NCBI GenBank assembly: GCA_910587955.1
Contig: CAJUNN010000049.1
Span: forward strand, 1-21,425
DNA from: an uncultured Lachnospiraceae bacterium
GTDB taxonomy: Bacteria > Bacillota > Clostridia > Lachnospirales > Lachnospiraceae
Direction of reading: 5' to 3'
Length of the DNA: 21,425 bases
The position numbers were made by a program, and so were the translations under genes. Shown in pieces: positions 6,766 to 15,534 of this stretch. How positions within the stretch are numbered: position 1 is the first letter of the stretch; each line of letters starts with the position of its first letter. The notes under the pieces are model-generated. The model saw only the letters and a list, made by a program, of their open reading frames with translations, did no database searches and was not told the origin of the DNA.

Positions 6766-9366
6766 TTACCAGCGGTTTTTTACCTTGTTCTGCAGCCGGT
6801 AAATGGTGTTCAACGCGTCGATGGGCGTCATATTGCTCAGATCCATTTCCCGCAGCTCCGTGATAATGTCGTCGTCTTTGACCGTGTCGAAAAGAGAAAT
6901 CTGTTCCATCTCCGGCTCTGCCGGAAGGGCCTTCGGCTTCAGGGAAATATCCGCCGCGCTCAGTTCCTCCACCAGCTCTTTCGCCCTGGAAATAACGGGA
7001 TCCGGGACTCCGGCCAGCTTGGCCACCTGAATGCCGTAGCTTTTGTCCGCACCCCCTTTGACAATCTTGCGCAGGAATACGATGTCGTCGCCTTTTTCTT
7101 TCACGGCAATGCAGTAGTTGTTCACTCCCGCCAGGGATCCCTCAAGCTCCGTCAATTCATGGTAATGGGTAGCGAAAAGGGTCTTAGCGCCCAGGACTTT
7201 CGGATTGCTGATATATTCGATGACCGCCCAGGCAATGGACAGGCCGTCGAAGGTGCTGGTCCCCCTTCCAATCTCGTCCAGAATCAATAGGCTGTTTCCG
7301 GTGGCATTGCGCAGGATGTTGGCTACCTCCGTCATCTCCACCATAAAGGTGCTCTGCCCCGAAGCCAGATCGTCGGAGGCGCCCACACGGGTAAAGATCC
7401 GGTCTGCAATCCCGATTTTGGCGCTTGCGGCGGGGACAAAGCTCCCTACCTGGGCCATAAGGACAATCAGGGCCGCCTGGCGCATATAGGTGGATTTTCC
7501 GGCCATATTGGGGCCGGTGATCACGGAAATGCGCCTGCTGCCGTTGTCCAGGTAAGTATCGTTGGGAATAAACATGTCATTCTCAATCATTTTCTCCACC
7601 ACCGGATGGCGGCCGCCCTTGATATCTATCAGGCCCTTCTCGTTCATCTTCGGGCGCACATAGTTGTTCCGCTCCGCCACAAAGGCCAGGGAGGTGAACA
7701 CGTCAATTCCCGCAATGGCTTTGGCCGTTTTCTGAATCCGCAGGACCTGGCCGGCGATCGCCTCCCGCAGCTCGCAGAAGAGGGCGTATTCCAGGGCAGT
7801 CAGCTTGTCTTCCGCTCCCAGAATGGTATCCTCCAGCTCTTTAAGTTCCGGCGTTATGTAGCGCTCCGCATTGGCCAGGGTCTGCTTGCGCATATAGGTA
7901 TCCGGCACCAGATCCTTGTAGGAATTTGTCACCTCCAGGTAATAGCCGAACACCTTGTTGTATTTAATTTTCAGGTTCTTGATTCCTGTTTTTTCCCGCT
8001 CCTGGGCCTCCAGTTTGGCAAGCCAGCCCTTCCCTTCCGTCTTAGCTTTCCGGTAGCGGTCCACATCCTCATGGTAACCGTCCCGTATGATATCCCCGTC
8101 CCGGATGGACACGGGTGGATCCTCCCGGATTGCCCGGGCTACCATAGACTGCAGATCCGAAAGCTCGTCCAGTTCCTCATAAAGGGAGCGCAGAAGGGGC
8201 GACCGGAAATCCTGCATTAAAGTCTTAATATGGGGAATCATCTCCAGTGACGTGCTAAAAGCCGTGAGATCCCTGGGATTGGCTGTCTGATAGCTGATGC
8301 GCCCAATCAGGCGCTCCAGATCGTAGATGGGATTTAAATACTCCCGCAGTTCTTCCCTGGTAATCGCACTTTCATTCAATTCCGCAATGGCCTCATGGCG
8401 CTTCTCTATCTCCCCCCGGTCAATCAGGGGCTGCTCCACCATTCCCCGCAGGGTTCTGGCTCCCATAGCCGTCCTGGTCTTGTCCAGCACCCAGAGAAGG
8501 GAGCCCCGCTTCTGTTTTTCCCGCAGGGTCTCTACCAGCTCCAGATTTCTTCTGGTGGAGCTGTCGATGATCATATACCGGCCGATGGTGTAAGGCTGGA
8601 TCCGCGTCATATGGGCCAGTGAATTTTTCTGGGTCTCATACAGGTATTTCAAAAGGGCTCCCGCGGCGATGGTCCCGCAGCCGAAATCCTTAAGGCCCAG
8701 TCCCTGCAGATCGGAGACGTGGAAATGTTCCAATAGGGTCTTTTTGCAAAGCTCATCGTCAAAGTACCAGGACTCCAAAGGATAGACGCTGATTCCCATC
8801 CGGTATCTCAGATCGCCGGTATCCACGCCGCTCATGGTAAAGGCATCGTTGCAGACAATCTCCGAGGGCGCAAATTTATTGATTTCATCCACCAGTTTGC
8901 GCCTGGAATCCACCTCTGTGACCACATAGTCCCCGGTGGTAATATCCGCCGTGGACAGCCCGAAACGGTCCGAAAGGCATACAATGCACATGAGGTAATT
9001 GTTGCGGGTCTCGTCCGCCGTGTTGAGATTGGTCCCCGGCGTGACAATACGCACGACATCCCTGGCAACCAGGCCCTTGGCCGTCTTGGGATCCTCTATC
9101 TGCTCGCAGATGGCTACCTTATATCCTTTTGAAACCAGGCGGTTGAGATACCCTTCCACAGCATGATAAGGAACGCCGCACATGGGTGCGCGTTCCTCCA
9201 GCCCGCAGTTTTTTCCGGTCAGCGTCAGTTCCAGCTCTTTGGATACCGTCAGGGCGTCGTCGAAAAACATCTCATAGAAATCACCCAGCCGGTAAAACAA
9301 AATACAGTCTTTGTACTGCTCCTTTGTCTTTAAGTACTGCTGCATCATGGGTGTCATTTCAGCCAT
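6766..9366 (-). CDS. mutS: DNA mismatch recognition protein MutS
   Basis: 866 residues, full length for MutS1. The mismatch-reading motif GDFYEMF (29-35; F30 and E32 are the base-contacting residues) is in the N-terminal domain. The connector, lever and clamp regions follow. The ABC-type ATPase near residue 617 has Walker A GPNMAGKSTYMRQ, then the ABC signature region ASGQSTFMVEM, and Walker B LLILDEIGRGTSTFDG, with ATHYHEL after it. A C-terminal tail with SLFD and a helical dimer/tetramer segment is present. AGGAGAAAGAATT precedes the ATG. MutS binds mispairs and recruits MutL. The gene starts 37 bp after pyk on the same strand. Confidence 0.99.
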   Translation of the reverse strand: MAEMTPMMQQYLKTKEQYKDCILFYRLGDFYEMFFDDALTVSKELELTLTGKNCGLEERAPMCGVPYHAVEGYLNRLVSKGYKVAICEQIEDPKTAKGLVARDVVRIVTPGTNLNTADETRNNYLMCIVCLSDRFGLSTADITTGDYVVTEVDSRRKLVDEINKFAPSEIVCNDAFTMSGVDTGDLRYRMGISVYPLESWYFDDELCKKTLLEHFHVSDLQGLGLKDFGCGTIAAGALLKYLYETQKNSLAHMTRIQPYTIGRYMIIDSSTRRNLELVETLREKQKRGSLLWVLDKTRTAMGARTLRGMVEQPLIDRGEIEKRHEAIAELNESAITREELREYLNPIYDLERLIGRISYQTANPRDLTAFSTSLEMIPHIKTLMQDFRSPLLRSLYEELDELSDLQSMVARAIREDPPVSIRDGDIIRDGYHEDVDRYRKAKTEGKGWLAKLEAQEREKTGIKNLKIKYNKVFGYYLEVTNSYKDLVPDTYMRKQTLANAERYITPELKELEDTILGAEDKLTALEYALFCELREAIAGQVLRIQKTAKAIAGIDVFTSLAFVAERNNYVRPKMNEKGLIDIKGGRHPVVEKMIENDMFIPNDTYLDNGSRRISVITGPNMAGKSTYMRQAALIVLMAQVGSFVPAASAKIGIADRIFTRVGASDDLASGQSTFMVEMTEVANILRNATGNSLLILDEIGRGTSTFDGLSIAWAVIEYISNPKVLGAKTLFATHYHELTELEGSLAGVNNYCIAVKEKGDDIVFLRKIVKGGADKSYGIQVAKLAGVPDPVISRAKELVEELSAADISLKPKALPAEPEMEQISLFDTVKDDDIITELREMDLSNMTPIDALNTIYRLQNKVKNRW

Positions 9367-9403
9367 AATTCTTTCTCCTGCTGCCGTTCTGTAGTTTCAC
9401 ATT

Positions 9404-11152
9404 TTAATGATTGCTGGATACGGTTCCTTCTTCCGCGTTTACCAGCACCACAGCCCCGTTTTTCAAAATCTCCGTGGCTCCCTGGGCGCCCACAATTACC
9501 GGGATATCCAGGGCCAGGCCTACAATGGCCCCATGGGAATTGCTTCCCGCCCGCTCCGTCACCAGGGCCAGGGCCGTCTTAATCTGGGGCAGCATCTCAT
9601 TGTCCGTCTCCGGCACCACCACAATGCTTCCCGCCTGGAAATTCTCCCGAAGCTCCGCCGCATTCTTTGCCACGCACACAGGCCCGGAGACCTTCTTGCG
9701 GGTAATGCCTTCCCCGGTCACCAGAACCCGGCCGGCTACCTGGACTTTGATGAGATTGGTGGTTCCCGTAATCCCTAAGGGAACTCCGGCCGTCAGCACC
9801 GTCAGATCGCCGATGGAAACCAGGCCTGCCCGCTCTGCAGCCTCCACGGCATGGAGGAACAGTTCCTCCGCATTGTCCTCCTTCTCTAAAAGAATGGGCT
9901 GGACGCCCCAGGAGAGATTGAGCTGCCGGCACACGTAGTCATCCATGCAGCAGCCGATGATGGTGCAGCCCGGACGGTACTTGGACACCATGCCTACGGT
10001 CCTTCCCGACTTGGTTACGGTGATAATGGCCGCCGCCTGCAGATCCACGGCTGTGGTGCAGGTGGCATGGGACACGGCGTTGGTAATATCGGGATTGTCC
10101 TTGATGGTCCGGTGTTTAAAGCGGGCATCGTAGTCAATATCTTCCTCCGTGCGTATGGCAATACGCACCATGGTCTTTAAGGCTTCCACCGGGTACTGGC
10201 CGGAGGCCGTCTCCCCGGAAAGCATAATGGCGCTGGTTCCCTGGTAGATGGCATTTGCCACGTCGGTAGTCTCCGCCCGGGTGGGACGGGGATTTTTCAT
10301 CATGGAATCCAGCATCTGGGTAGCCGTGATCACAGGCTTGCCTGTTTCAAAGCTTTTCTGAATGAGTTTTTTCTGAATGCCCGGCACTTCCTCCAGGGGA
10401 ATTTCCACACCCATATCCCCCCTGGCAATCATAATGCCGTCGGATACACGCATAATCTCGTCTATACGTTCCACGCCCTGGAGATTTTCAATCTTGGCGA
10501 TTATTTTTATATGATGGCAGTTCTTTTCGTCCAGGATTTTCCGGATCTCCAGAATATCCTCCGGGCTTCGGGTAAAAGAAGCCGCAATAAAATCAAAGCC
10601 TTCCTCAATACCGAAGAGAATATCTTCATAGTCCTTTTGGCTCACAAAAGGCATGTTGAGATTCACCCCCGGCACATTGATTCCCTTCTTATTGGAAACT
10701 ACACCGCCGTTTTTCACCGTGCAGATAATATCCTTCTCCGTCACTTGGTTAACTTTCAGTTCAATCAGTCCGTCGTCAATGAGAATGGCATCTCCAGGCT
10801 CTACATCCTTCACCAAATCCTGATAGGTAATAGAAACTTTTCTCTCACTTCCGAGAATGTCTTCTGTTGTGAGAATAAAACTCTGTCCTTTCTTAAGCTC
10901 AATCCGGCCGCCTTCCACGTCGCGGGTGCGGATCTCCGGTCCCTTGGTATCCAAAAGCAGAGCAACCGGCAGTCCAAGCTCCGCCCGTACTTTCTTTACC
11001 AAGTCAATCTTCCCGCGCTGTTCATCGTAGGTTCCGTGAGAAAAATTAAGCCTGGCCACATTCATTCCGGCCAGCATCAGTTCCCGGATAACTTCCTCCG
11101 TCTCAGAAGCCGGGCCCAGTGTGCAGATAATCTTTGTTTTTCTTATACTCAT
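9404..11152 (-). CDS. pyk: Pyruvate kinase with C-terminal PEP-utiliser domain
   Basis: 582 residues from the ATG at 11152, chosen because AAGGAGTGAAAACC lies just before it; an in-frame ATG seven codons upstream overlaps that Shine-Dalgarno. The (beta/alpha)8 core shows TKIICTLGPAS, MNVARLNFSHG, LLDTKGPEIRT, IARGDMGVEIP and the signature TATQMLDSMMKNPRPTRAET. A C-terminal extension (about 475-582) has SGPVCVAKNAAEL and TERAGSNSHGAIVGLALDIP, the swivelling PEP-utiliser/ECTS domain known from Bacillus-type enzymes, with its histidine kept. It transfers phosphate from PEP to ADP in the last step of glycolysis. It is the first gene of the strand run that continues into mutS. Confidence 0.98.
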   Translation of the reverse strand: MSIRKTKIICTLGPASETEEVIRELMLAGMNVARLNFSHGTYDEQRGKIDLVKKVRAELGLPVALLLDTKGPEIRTRDVEGGRIELKKGQSFILTTEDILGSERKVSITYQDLVKDVEPGDAILIDDGLIELKVNQVTEKDIICTVKNGGVVSNKKGINVPGVNLNMPFVSQKDYEDILFGIEEGFDFIAASFTRSPEDILEIRKILDEKNCHHIKIIAKIENLQGVERIDEIMRVSDGIMIARGDMGVEIPLEEVPGIQKKLIQKSFETGKPVITATQMLDSMMKNPRPTRAETTDVANAIYQGTSAIMLSGETASGQYPVEALKTMVRIAIRTEEDIDYDARFKHRTIKDNPDITNAVSHATCTTAVDLQAAAIITVTKSGRTVGMVSKYRPGCTIIGCCMDDYVCRQLNLSWGVQPILLEKEDNAEELFLHAVEAAERAGLVSIGDLTVLTAGVPLGITGTTNLIKVQVAGRVLVTGEGITRKKVSGPVCVAKNAAELRENFQAGSIVVVPETDNEMLPQIKTALALVTERAGSNSHGAIVGLALDIPVIVGAQGATEILKNGAVVLVNAEEGTVSSNH

Positions 11153-11178
11153 GGTTTTCACTCCTTTTTCCACCCTTC

Positions 11179-11207
11179 ATATTAGTATATTTGGCGGGCT
11201 CACGCAA
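11179..11207 (-). promoter_or_regulatory. Probable pyk promoter
   Basis: On the minus strand TTGCGT (11207-11202) and TAATAT (11184-11179) are 17 bp apart, 26 bases before the chosen pyk ATG. An overlapping TATACT a few bases upstream is an alternative -10. Confidence 0.5.
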
Positions 11208-11230
11208 GGGCTAATTTCATCGCCGGAGCC

Positions 11231-11263
11231 AAAAAGGCTGTCCGCTTATACGGCGGACAGCCT
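11231..11263 (-). terminator. Strong rho-independent terminator of the lysA operon
   Basis: AGGCTGTCCGC (11235-11245) and GCGGACAGCCT (11253-11263) form a perfect 11-bp stem with a 7-base loop. On the minus strand it is followed by TTTTT. It lies just after the end of the isomerase remnant, showing that the original operon ended there. Confidence 0.9.
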
Positions 11264-11279
11264 CCCCACAACCCTTTTT

Positions 11280-11700
11280 TTAATTCTTAATTCCCTCCTC
11301 CATGGTACTGACCACTGCCAATTCTGTTCCCAATACCGCTGCAACCTTGCGCAGGGCTTTTACCCAGAAGCCCCTGGCCAGCACGCCGTGGTGGGTTGGT
11401 CCCTCCATGCACCAGCGCTCCATAAAGGTCTCCAGATCCATAGGGAATTTTACTCTCATATTGGTGTCCCCCAGCTTCAGAACCGGCCCGGGCACTCCCA
11501 TTCCCTCCGCCGCAACAAGTTTAAAGCCTCCCTCTTTTGTCTCCGTTAGTGCCAGCATGGTAACTGGACCCCTCATAAGGTCTTCCCAAAAGCCCCAGAT
11601 TCCGGCCTGCCAATGTCTTTTTTACAGAAACCGCCCGGCACCACTGGGCGATCTCCTGAGCGACCTGGGAATCCTCTTCCATATGGCCTGTGATTACCGA
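11280..11700 (-). pseudogene. Remnant of an L-fucose/L-arabinose-isomerase-family gene
   Basis: Two pieces of one gene survive in different frames. The first (about 11700-11577) reads VITGHMEEDSQVAQEIAQWC and continues to LGLLGRPYEG, resembling the middle of the isomerase. The second (11576-11280, 98 codons) starts RGPVTMLALTETKEGG and includes GDTNMRVKFPMDLETFMERW and EGPTHHGVL, which is the C-terminal catalytic end; the histidines of GPTHHG are typical of the fold. The family is about 470-500 residues, so the N-terminus and roughly 200 internal residues are missing, with a frame change at the join. It lies 27 bp after the YczE-like gene and before a strong terminator. It cannot encode a working enzyme. 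Confidence 0.8.
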
Positions 11701-11727
11701 ATTTTCCCCGGGCTAAAAGCCTTATGC

Positions 11728-12390
11728 TCACAGAGAAAACTTAGCCAGTATCCCCTTGACAATTTTCTCACTTCTGGGAAGCAGAAAGCCTGCCACCGGA
11801 CCCACCAGTCCCGCACAGATAAGTGTGCCGATTCCGAACACGCCTCCCAGGAGAAAGCCCGCCGCCACAAAGGAAACATCCACCAGCACACGCACCAGAC
11901 TGAATTTTGCATGGCTCTTGTCGCTGATCACAAGGGCCACCAGATCGTTGGGCCCGGTTCCCGCATCCGACTTTATCACAATGGTCATACCGAAAGCAAG
12001 AATCACACAGCCTGCCGCCAGGACCGGAATCTTGACAAAGAGACTGCCGCCGCCGGAAAAGAGCGAGCCCAAAATGCCGGTAAAAAAATCAATAATAGGG
12101 CCGCCGCAGATCATGCAGAGGATGGTTCCTATCTTTATGTAACTTTTGTCCGCAATGACAAGCACCAGAATAATCAAAAAGCAGATGGAAATATGGGTAT
12201 ATCCGTGCGTCAATGCCTGGAAGCCCTTCACCCGGCCGAGGGTCCGGAAGATCCCCTGCACCAGCACATTGAAGGGATCTGCTCCCAGATCCGCCAGCAG
12301 AAATAAAGTCACCCCCAGATGGGCAATGGTGAGCCCCGCCAGCAAAATAAGCACCCGGATCAGCGTTTCTTTTCCCGATCTCTTCTCCAT
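11728..12390 (-). CDS. YczE/YitT-like integral membrane protein
   Basis: 220 residues with five or six hydrophobic helices (for example 13-36, 69-83, 123-141, 168-186, 188-204). The N-terminal LGVTLFLLADLGADPFNVLV and central IVIKSDAGTGPNDLVALVIS motifs are duplicated-type signatures of the YczE/YyaS/YitT membrane family. Its molecular function is unknown; Bacillus YczE has been linked to surfactin and bacillaene production, but that need not hold here. The ATG is two bases after the lysA stop codon, so the two genes form one operon and are probably coupled. Possibilities include an amino-acid or small-molecule transporter, but no residue proves this. Confidence 0.8.
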   Translation of the reverse strand: MEKRSGKETLIRVLILLAGLTIAHLGVTLFLLADLGADPFNVLVQGIFRTLGRVKGFQALTHGYTHISICFLIILVLVIADKSYIKIGTILCMICGGPIIDFFTGILGSLFSGGGSLFVKIPVLAAGCVILAFGMTIVIKSDAGTGPNDLVALVISDKSHAKFSLVRVLVDVSFVAAGFLLGGVFGIGTLICAGLVGPVAGFLLPRSEKIVKGILAKFSL

Positions 12391-12392
12391 AT

Positions 12393-13664
12393 TTAGGAAA
12401 CCAGTCCCTTCAGATTGCCAAAACAGTCAAATGTAGCAAAGTAATCTTTCGGCGTCTCCGCCCTGCGGATCAGCTGAACGGTTCCGTCCTCTTTGAGAAG
12501 CAGTTCCGCGGATTTCAGCTTGCCGTTGTAATTGTAACCCATGGCAAACCCATGGGCTCCCGTATCATGGATAACCAGCAGATCGCCCCGGTCAATCTTC
12601 GGCAGTGCCCGGTCCACAGCAAACTTGTCGTTGTTTTCACATAAGGACCCGGTAACATCGTACACGTGGTCCGCCGGAGCGTCCTCCTTGCCCATTACGG
12701 TGATATGGTGATAGGCTCCGTACATGGCCGGGCGCATGAGATTTACGGCACAGGCGTCACAGCCGATGTATTCTTTGTGAATATGCTTCTTATGAATGGC
12801 TTTCGTCACCAGACAGCCGTAGGGTCCCATCATAAAGCGGCCCAGTTCCGTATAGATAGCCACATCACCCATGCCTGCCGGAACGAGAACCTCCTCATAT
12901 ACCCTGCGGACTCCCTCCCCAATGGCACGGATATCATTGGGCTCCTGGTCCGGGCGGTAGGGTATGCCGACCCCGCCGGAGAGATTGATAAAACGGATAT
13001 CCGCTCCGGTCTCTTTTTTCAAACGCACGGCTACTTCAAAGAGTACTTTTGCCAGCATGGGATAATACGCATTCGTTACTGTATTGCTGGCCAGAAATGC
13101 GTGAAGGCCGAAGTGCTTCGCCCCCTTCTCCATGAGAACCCGGTAAGCATCGAAAAGCTGCTCCTCCGTCATGCCGTACTTGGAGTCTCCGGGATTATCC
13201 ATAATATCATTGCTGACCTGGAAAACCCCGCCGGGATTGTAACGGCAGCTGATGGTTTCCGGAATATGGCCGATGGTCTGTTCCAAAAATTCTATATGGG
13301 TGTAATCGTCCAGATTGATAAGGGCGCCCAGCTTGTCTGCATACACAAACTCCTCTGCCGGCGTATCGTTGGAGGAAAACATAATATCTTGGCCCCGGAC
13401 TCCGATGGCTTCAGACAGCATCAGCTCCGTCATGGAGGAACAGTCACAGCCGCAGCCGTACTCCCGCAAAATTTGAATCAGAAAGGGATTCGGCGTAGCC
13501 TTTACTGCAAAATATTCTTTATAGCCCGGATTCCAGGCAAAGGCTTCTTTCAAAGCCTGCGCATTCTCCCGGATTCCCTTCTCATCGTAGAGATAAAAGG
13601 GCGTAGGATAAGTCTTTTCGATTTCCCGGAGCTGCTCCAGGGTTACAAACGTTTCCTTTTTCAT
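12393..13664 (-). CDS. lysA: Diaminopimelate decarboxylase (fold-type III PLP enzyme)
   Basis: 423 residues from the ATG at 13664, with GAGGAG about 10 bases upstream; the frame is open further up but without a better site. YFAVKATPNP (51-60) carries the PLP lysine K55. HAFLASN, SGGVGIPY (glycine-rich phosphate loop), ELGRFMMGPYG, RPAMYGAYHHI and GSLCENNDKFA match the alanine-racemase-like decarboxylases; the last two correspond to the substrate-binding and dimer-interface motifs of LysA. It would convert meso-diaminopimelate to L-lysine. Loops such as ELGRFM in place of the common EPGR show it is a divergent clostridial branch, so another basic-amino-acid decarboxylase remains possible. A divergent LysR gene suggests local control. 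Confidence 0.85.
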   Translation of the reverse strand: MKKETFVTLEQLREIEKTYPTPFYLYDEKGIRENAQALKEAFAWNPGYKEYFAVKATPNPFLIQILREYGCGCDCSSMTELMLSEAIGVRGQDIMFSSNDTPAEEFVYADKLGALINLDDYTHIEFLEQTIGHIPETISCRYNPGGVFQVSNDIMDNPGDSKYGMTEEQLFDAYRVLMEKGAKHFGLHAFLASNTVTNAYYPMLAKVLFEVAVRLKKETGADIRFINLSGGVGIPYRPDQEPNDIRAIGEGVRRVYEEVLVPAGMGDVAIYTELGRFMMGPYGCLVTKAIHKKHIHKEYIGCDACAVNLMRPAMYGAYHHITVMGKEDAPADHVYDVTGSLCENNDKFAVDRALPKIDRGDLLVIHDTGAHGFAMGYNYNGKLKSAELLLKEDGTVQLIRRAETPKDYFATFDCFGNLKGLVS

Positions 13665-13697
13665 CACTCGGTACTCCTCTTTTGATTTCTTTTTCTC

Positions 13698-13760
13698 TTG
13701 ACTATTATAAACATAAATTTTACTATTTGTATAGCGAATAATTTTGATTATTATCATTCG
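13698..13760. promoter_or_regulatory. Divergent overlapping promoters and dyads between lysA and the LysR gene
   Basis: Plus strand: TTGACT (13698-13703) and TACTAT (13721-13726), 17-bp spacing, reading toward the LysR gene. Minus strand: a perfect TATAAT (13709-13704) with an upstream TATACA about 18 bp away, reading toward lysA. The two promoters overlap face to face. To their right are AATAAT-TTTG-ATTATT (13737-13752) nested inside CGAAT (13735-13739) and ATTCG (13756-13760), a likely LysR-family binding site placed upstream of the lysA promoter and downstream of the LysR promoter. Confidence 0.6.
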
Positions 13761-13794
13761 ATTTTCAAATCATACAAAACAAGGAGGCTTCTCC

Positions 13795-14649
13795 ATGGAC
13801 ACACAGAATTTAAGAACATTTCTCACCCTGGCCAGCGTAAAAAATTTTACCCAGACAGCCAATCTGATGTTTATCGCCCAGTCCACTGTCACCAACCGCA
13901 TTGCCGAGCTGGAACGGGAGCTGGGAAAGCAGCTCTTTATCCGTAGCAAAAAGCATCTATCCCTTACCAGAGAAGGCCTTCTCTTCCAGGATTACGCAAA
14001 AAGAATCCTGGATCTGGAGGAAATGTCCCTCCGGGAAATCAATTCCCAGGCCTTTTCCCGCGCTCCTCTGCGCCTGGGAACTACCAACACCATTTATGAA
14101 TGCCGTCTGGCCCCTCTGCTCACCCGGCTTTTGAAAGAAGATGCCGGATACTCCATAAATCTCACCATCAGCCACTCCGTCAACGTTCTCCAAATGCTCC
14201 AGGACGGTCTTTTGGACATGGCCTTCTCCTACCAGCCCCTGCAAAAGCCCGGATTCTGCTGCGAGCGTTTTGAAACGGACGAGCTTCTTCTGGCGTCTGC
14301 CCCGGGAAACGCCCTCCTGGAGCAGGGAATCCGCAAGGAAGAGCTGCCCGGCCTGAATTACCTGTTCTGCAACTTTGCCCTCCAGGAGGTCGGACAGTTT
14401 ATCCGGGAGCTGTTTCCCCCCTTTTACCAGTTTCCCTTTGAAATCGACAACAGCACCAAGCTTCTCCCCTATCTGCTGGACGGCATCGGATGCAGCTTTC
14501 TTCCCTACAGCCTGGTACGTCCCTGCCTGGAAGACGGTTCCCTGATCTCCATTCCCCTTCTGGACTTTGAAGCGCCCCGGATCAGCTGCTACCAGTCTTA
14601 CCCTGCCGGGAAAAAGCCTGCTTTCAGCCTGGTTCAGGGCGAAAAGTGA
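13795..14649 (+). CDS. LysR-family transcriptional regulator, probable lysA regulator
   Basis: 284 residues from the ATG at 13795, which has AAGGAGG nine bases upstream; earlier in-frame ATG codons lie inside the promoter. The N-terminal winged helix-turn-helix (about 1-60) reads LRTFLTLASVKNFTQTANLM then AQSTVTNRIAELERELG and is a clear LysR signature. The effector domain (about 88-280) has the usual two-lobe pattern but is slightly short. It diverges from lysA with a 130-bp shared control region, so diaminopimelate or lysine is the natural guess for the effector; this is inference. Its 3' end overlaps the convergent lipoprotein gene by 16 bp. Confidence 0.92.
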   Translation: MDTQNLRTFLTLASVKNFTQTANLMFIAQSTVTNRIAELERELGKQLFIRSKKHLSLTREGLLFQDYAKRILDLEEMSLREINSQAFSRAPLRLGTTNTIYECRLAPLLTRLLKEDAGYSINLTISHSVNVLQMLQDGLLDMAFSYQPLQKPGFCCERFETDELLLASAPGNALLEQGIRKEELPGLNYLFCNFALQEVGQFIRELFPPFYQFPFEIDNSTKLLPYLLDGIGCSFLPYSLVRPCLEDGSLISIPLLDFEAPRISCYQSYPAGKKPAFSLVQGEK

Positions 14650-15182
14650 CCGGCTGCTTTTTGTACCTCTTCCATGGCAAGGGCAATGGCAAGGCTCTGT
14701 TCTTCCCACTCCGTCCGGATCTGCTCCCGATCCGGATGCTCCTCTCCCCGGATGCTTGCCACCAGAACGTCGCAATAAGTGTCAATAAGCGCCCCATAAT
14801 CTCCGGCGGCCTCCGCCATTTTTTCATGTGCTTCGCTAAAGGCTTCCGGCGCTTCTTCCATGGCGGAAAAATCTACAAATGCTTGCTTTAATTGCCGCAT
14901 CTGCTCCACACGGGCTTCCATTTCTTCCACGTTTTCCGGGTCTGCATCGCAGAGCTCTGCCAGATCCTGACCTGCCTGCGCCAGCTCCCCGGCCGCCCCG
15001 CTCAGCTTTTCCATCTCTGCCAGATACCGGTCTACTTCCTCATCCGCATGTTCCTTCGGCAGACTCTCCTGTTCCGGAAACTGCGGTGTTTCCGCTTGTC
15101 CTTTCTGCAAGCTTCCGCATCCTCCCAGCAGTGCGGCGGCCATACATCCCGCCGCCATCGCTCTCCTTATATTTCTTTTCAT
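14634..15182 (-). CDS. Small lipoprotein with helical, acidic mature region
   Basis: 182 residues from the ATG at 15182 (AAAGGG about nine bases upstream). The N-terminus MKRNIRRAMAAGCMAAALLG leads to GC, giving a lipobox LGGC with the lipidated cysteine near residue 22, so the protein should be anchored outside the membrane. The rest is acidic, rich in Ala, Glu and Gln, and predicted helical. I recognise no domain. The gene converges on and overlaps the LysR gene by 16 bp. No function can be assigned. Confidence 0.72.
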   Translation of the reverse strand: MKRNIRRAMAAGCMAAALLGGCGSLQKGQAETPQFPEQESLPKEHADEEVDRYLAEMEKLSGAAGELAQAGQDLAELCDADPENVEEMEARVEQMRQLKQAFVDFSAMEEAPEAFSEAHEKMAEAAGDYGALIDTYCDVLVASIRGEEHPDREQIRTEWEEQSLAIALAMEEVQKAAGHFSP

Positions 15183-15226
15183 CCTCTCGTTCCCTTTCGA
15201 AATTTCCATATTTTTACAATTCATAT

Positions 15227-15254
15227 AGCATATCATGACGCACTTTGCTCTCAA
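15227..15254 (-). promoter_or_regulatory. Possible promoter of the lipoprotein gene
   Basis: Minus strand TTGAGA (15254-15249) and TATGCT (15232-15227) are 16 bp apart, about 45 bases before the ATG. The -35 lies in a small dyad, ACTTTG-CTCT-CAAAGT (15242-15257). Confidence 0.35.
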
Positions 15255-15333
15255 AGTCAAGGTTTTTTATGCCTTCACTCATTTTTTCTTTTCACATAGG
15301 ATATAAAAGAAATCATTTTGAAAGGAGTACTCT

Positions 15334-15534
15334 ATGGCAGACTTTTGCAATCAGACAGCCTCCTGCCAGGAAGGACACCGTGAAGATCCCCTTCACCATT
15401 TCTCCCTGGCAATGGCATATGTGCCCTGGCAGCGATGGAATCAGACATATGAACTGGAGAAAGCCCTGTGGGCAGGTACCATCTTCCCGGAGCTTGACAA
15501 ACCATTTTTAGGAAAGCGGGGTGCATGCAGATGA
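15334..15534 (+). CDS. cotJA: Spore coat-associated protein CotJA
   Basis: 66 residues. The conserved core AMAYVPWQRWNQTYELEKAL followed by GTIFPELDKPFLG is the CotJA signature. AAAGGAG lies seven bases before the ATG. In Bacillus subtilis cotJABC is made in the mother cell under sigma-E and its products enter the inner coat. CATAGGAT (15295-15302) resembles a sigma-E -10 (CATACAnT), but no convincing -35 is visible. The stop overlaps the cotJB start. The N-terminus carries a short Cys- and His-containing lead (CNQTASCQEGH) not usual in the family. Confidence 0.93.
   Translation: MADFCNQTASCQEGHREDPLHHFSLAMAYVPWQRWNQTYELEKALWAGTIFPELDKPFLGKRGACR

Noticed and set aside
12666..13685. 339-codon plus-strand open frame
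   Set aside because: Antisense to lysA, no plausible start, and no domain.
15278..15302. Full sigma-E promoter for the cotJ operon
   Set aside because: CATAGGAT fits a sigma-E -10 moderately, but no -35 at 13-15 bp spacing matches, so only the weak -10 is mentioned under cotJA.
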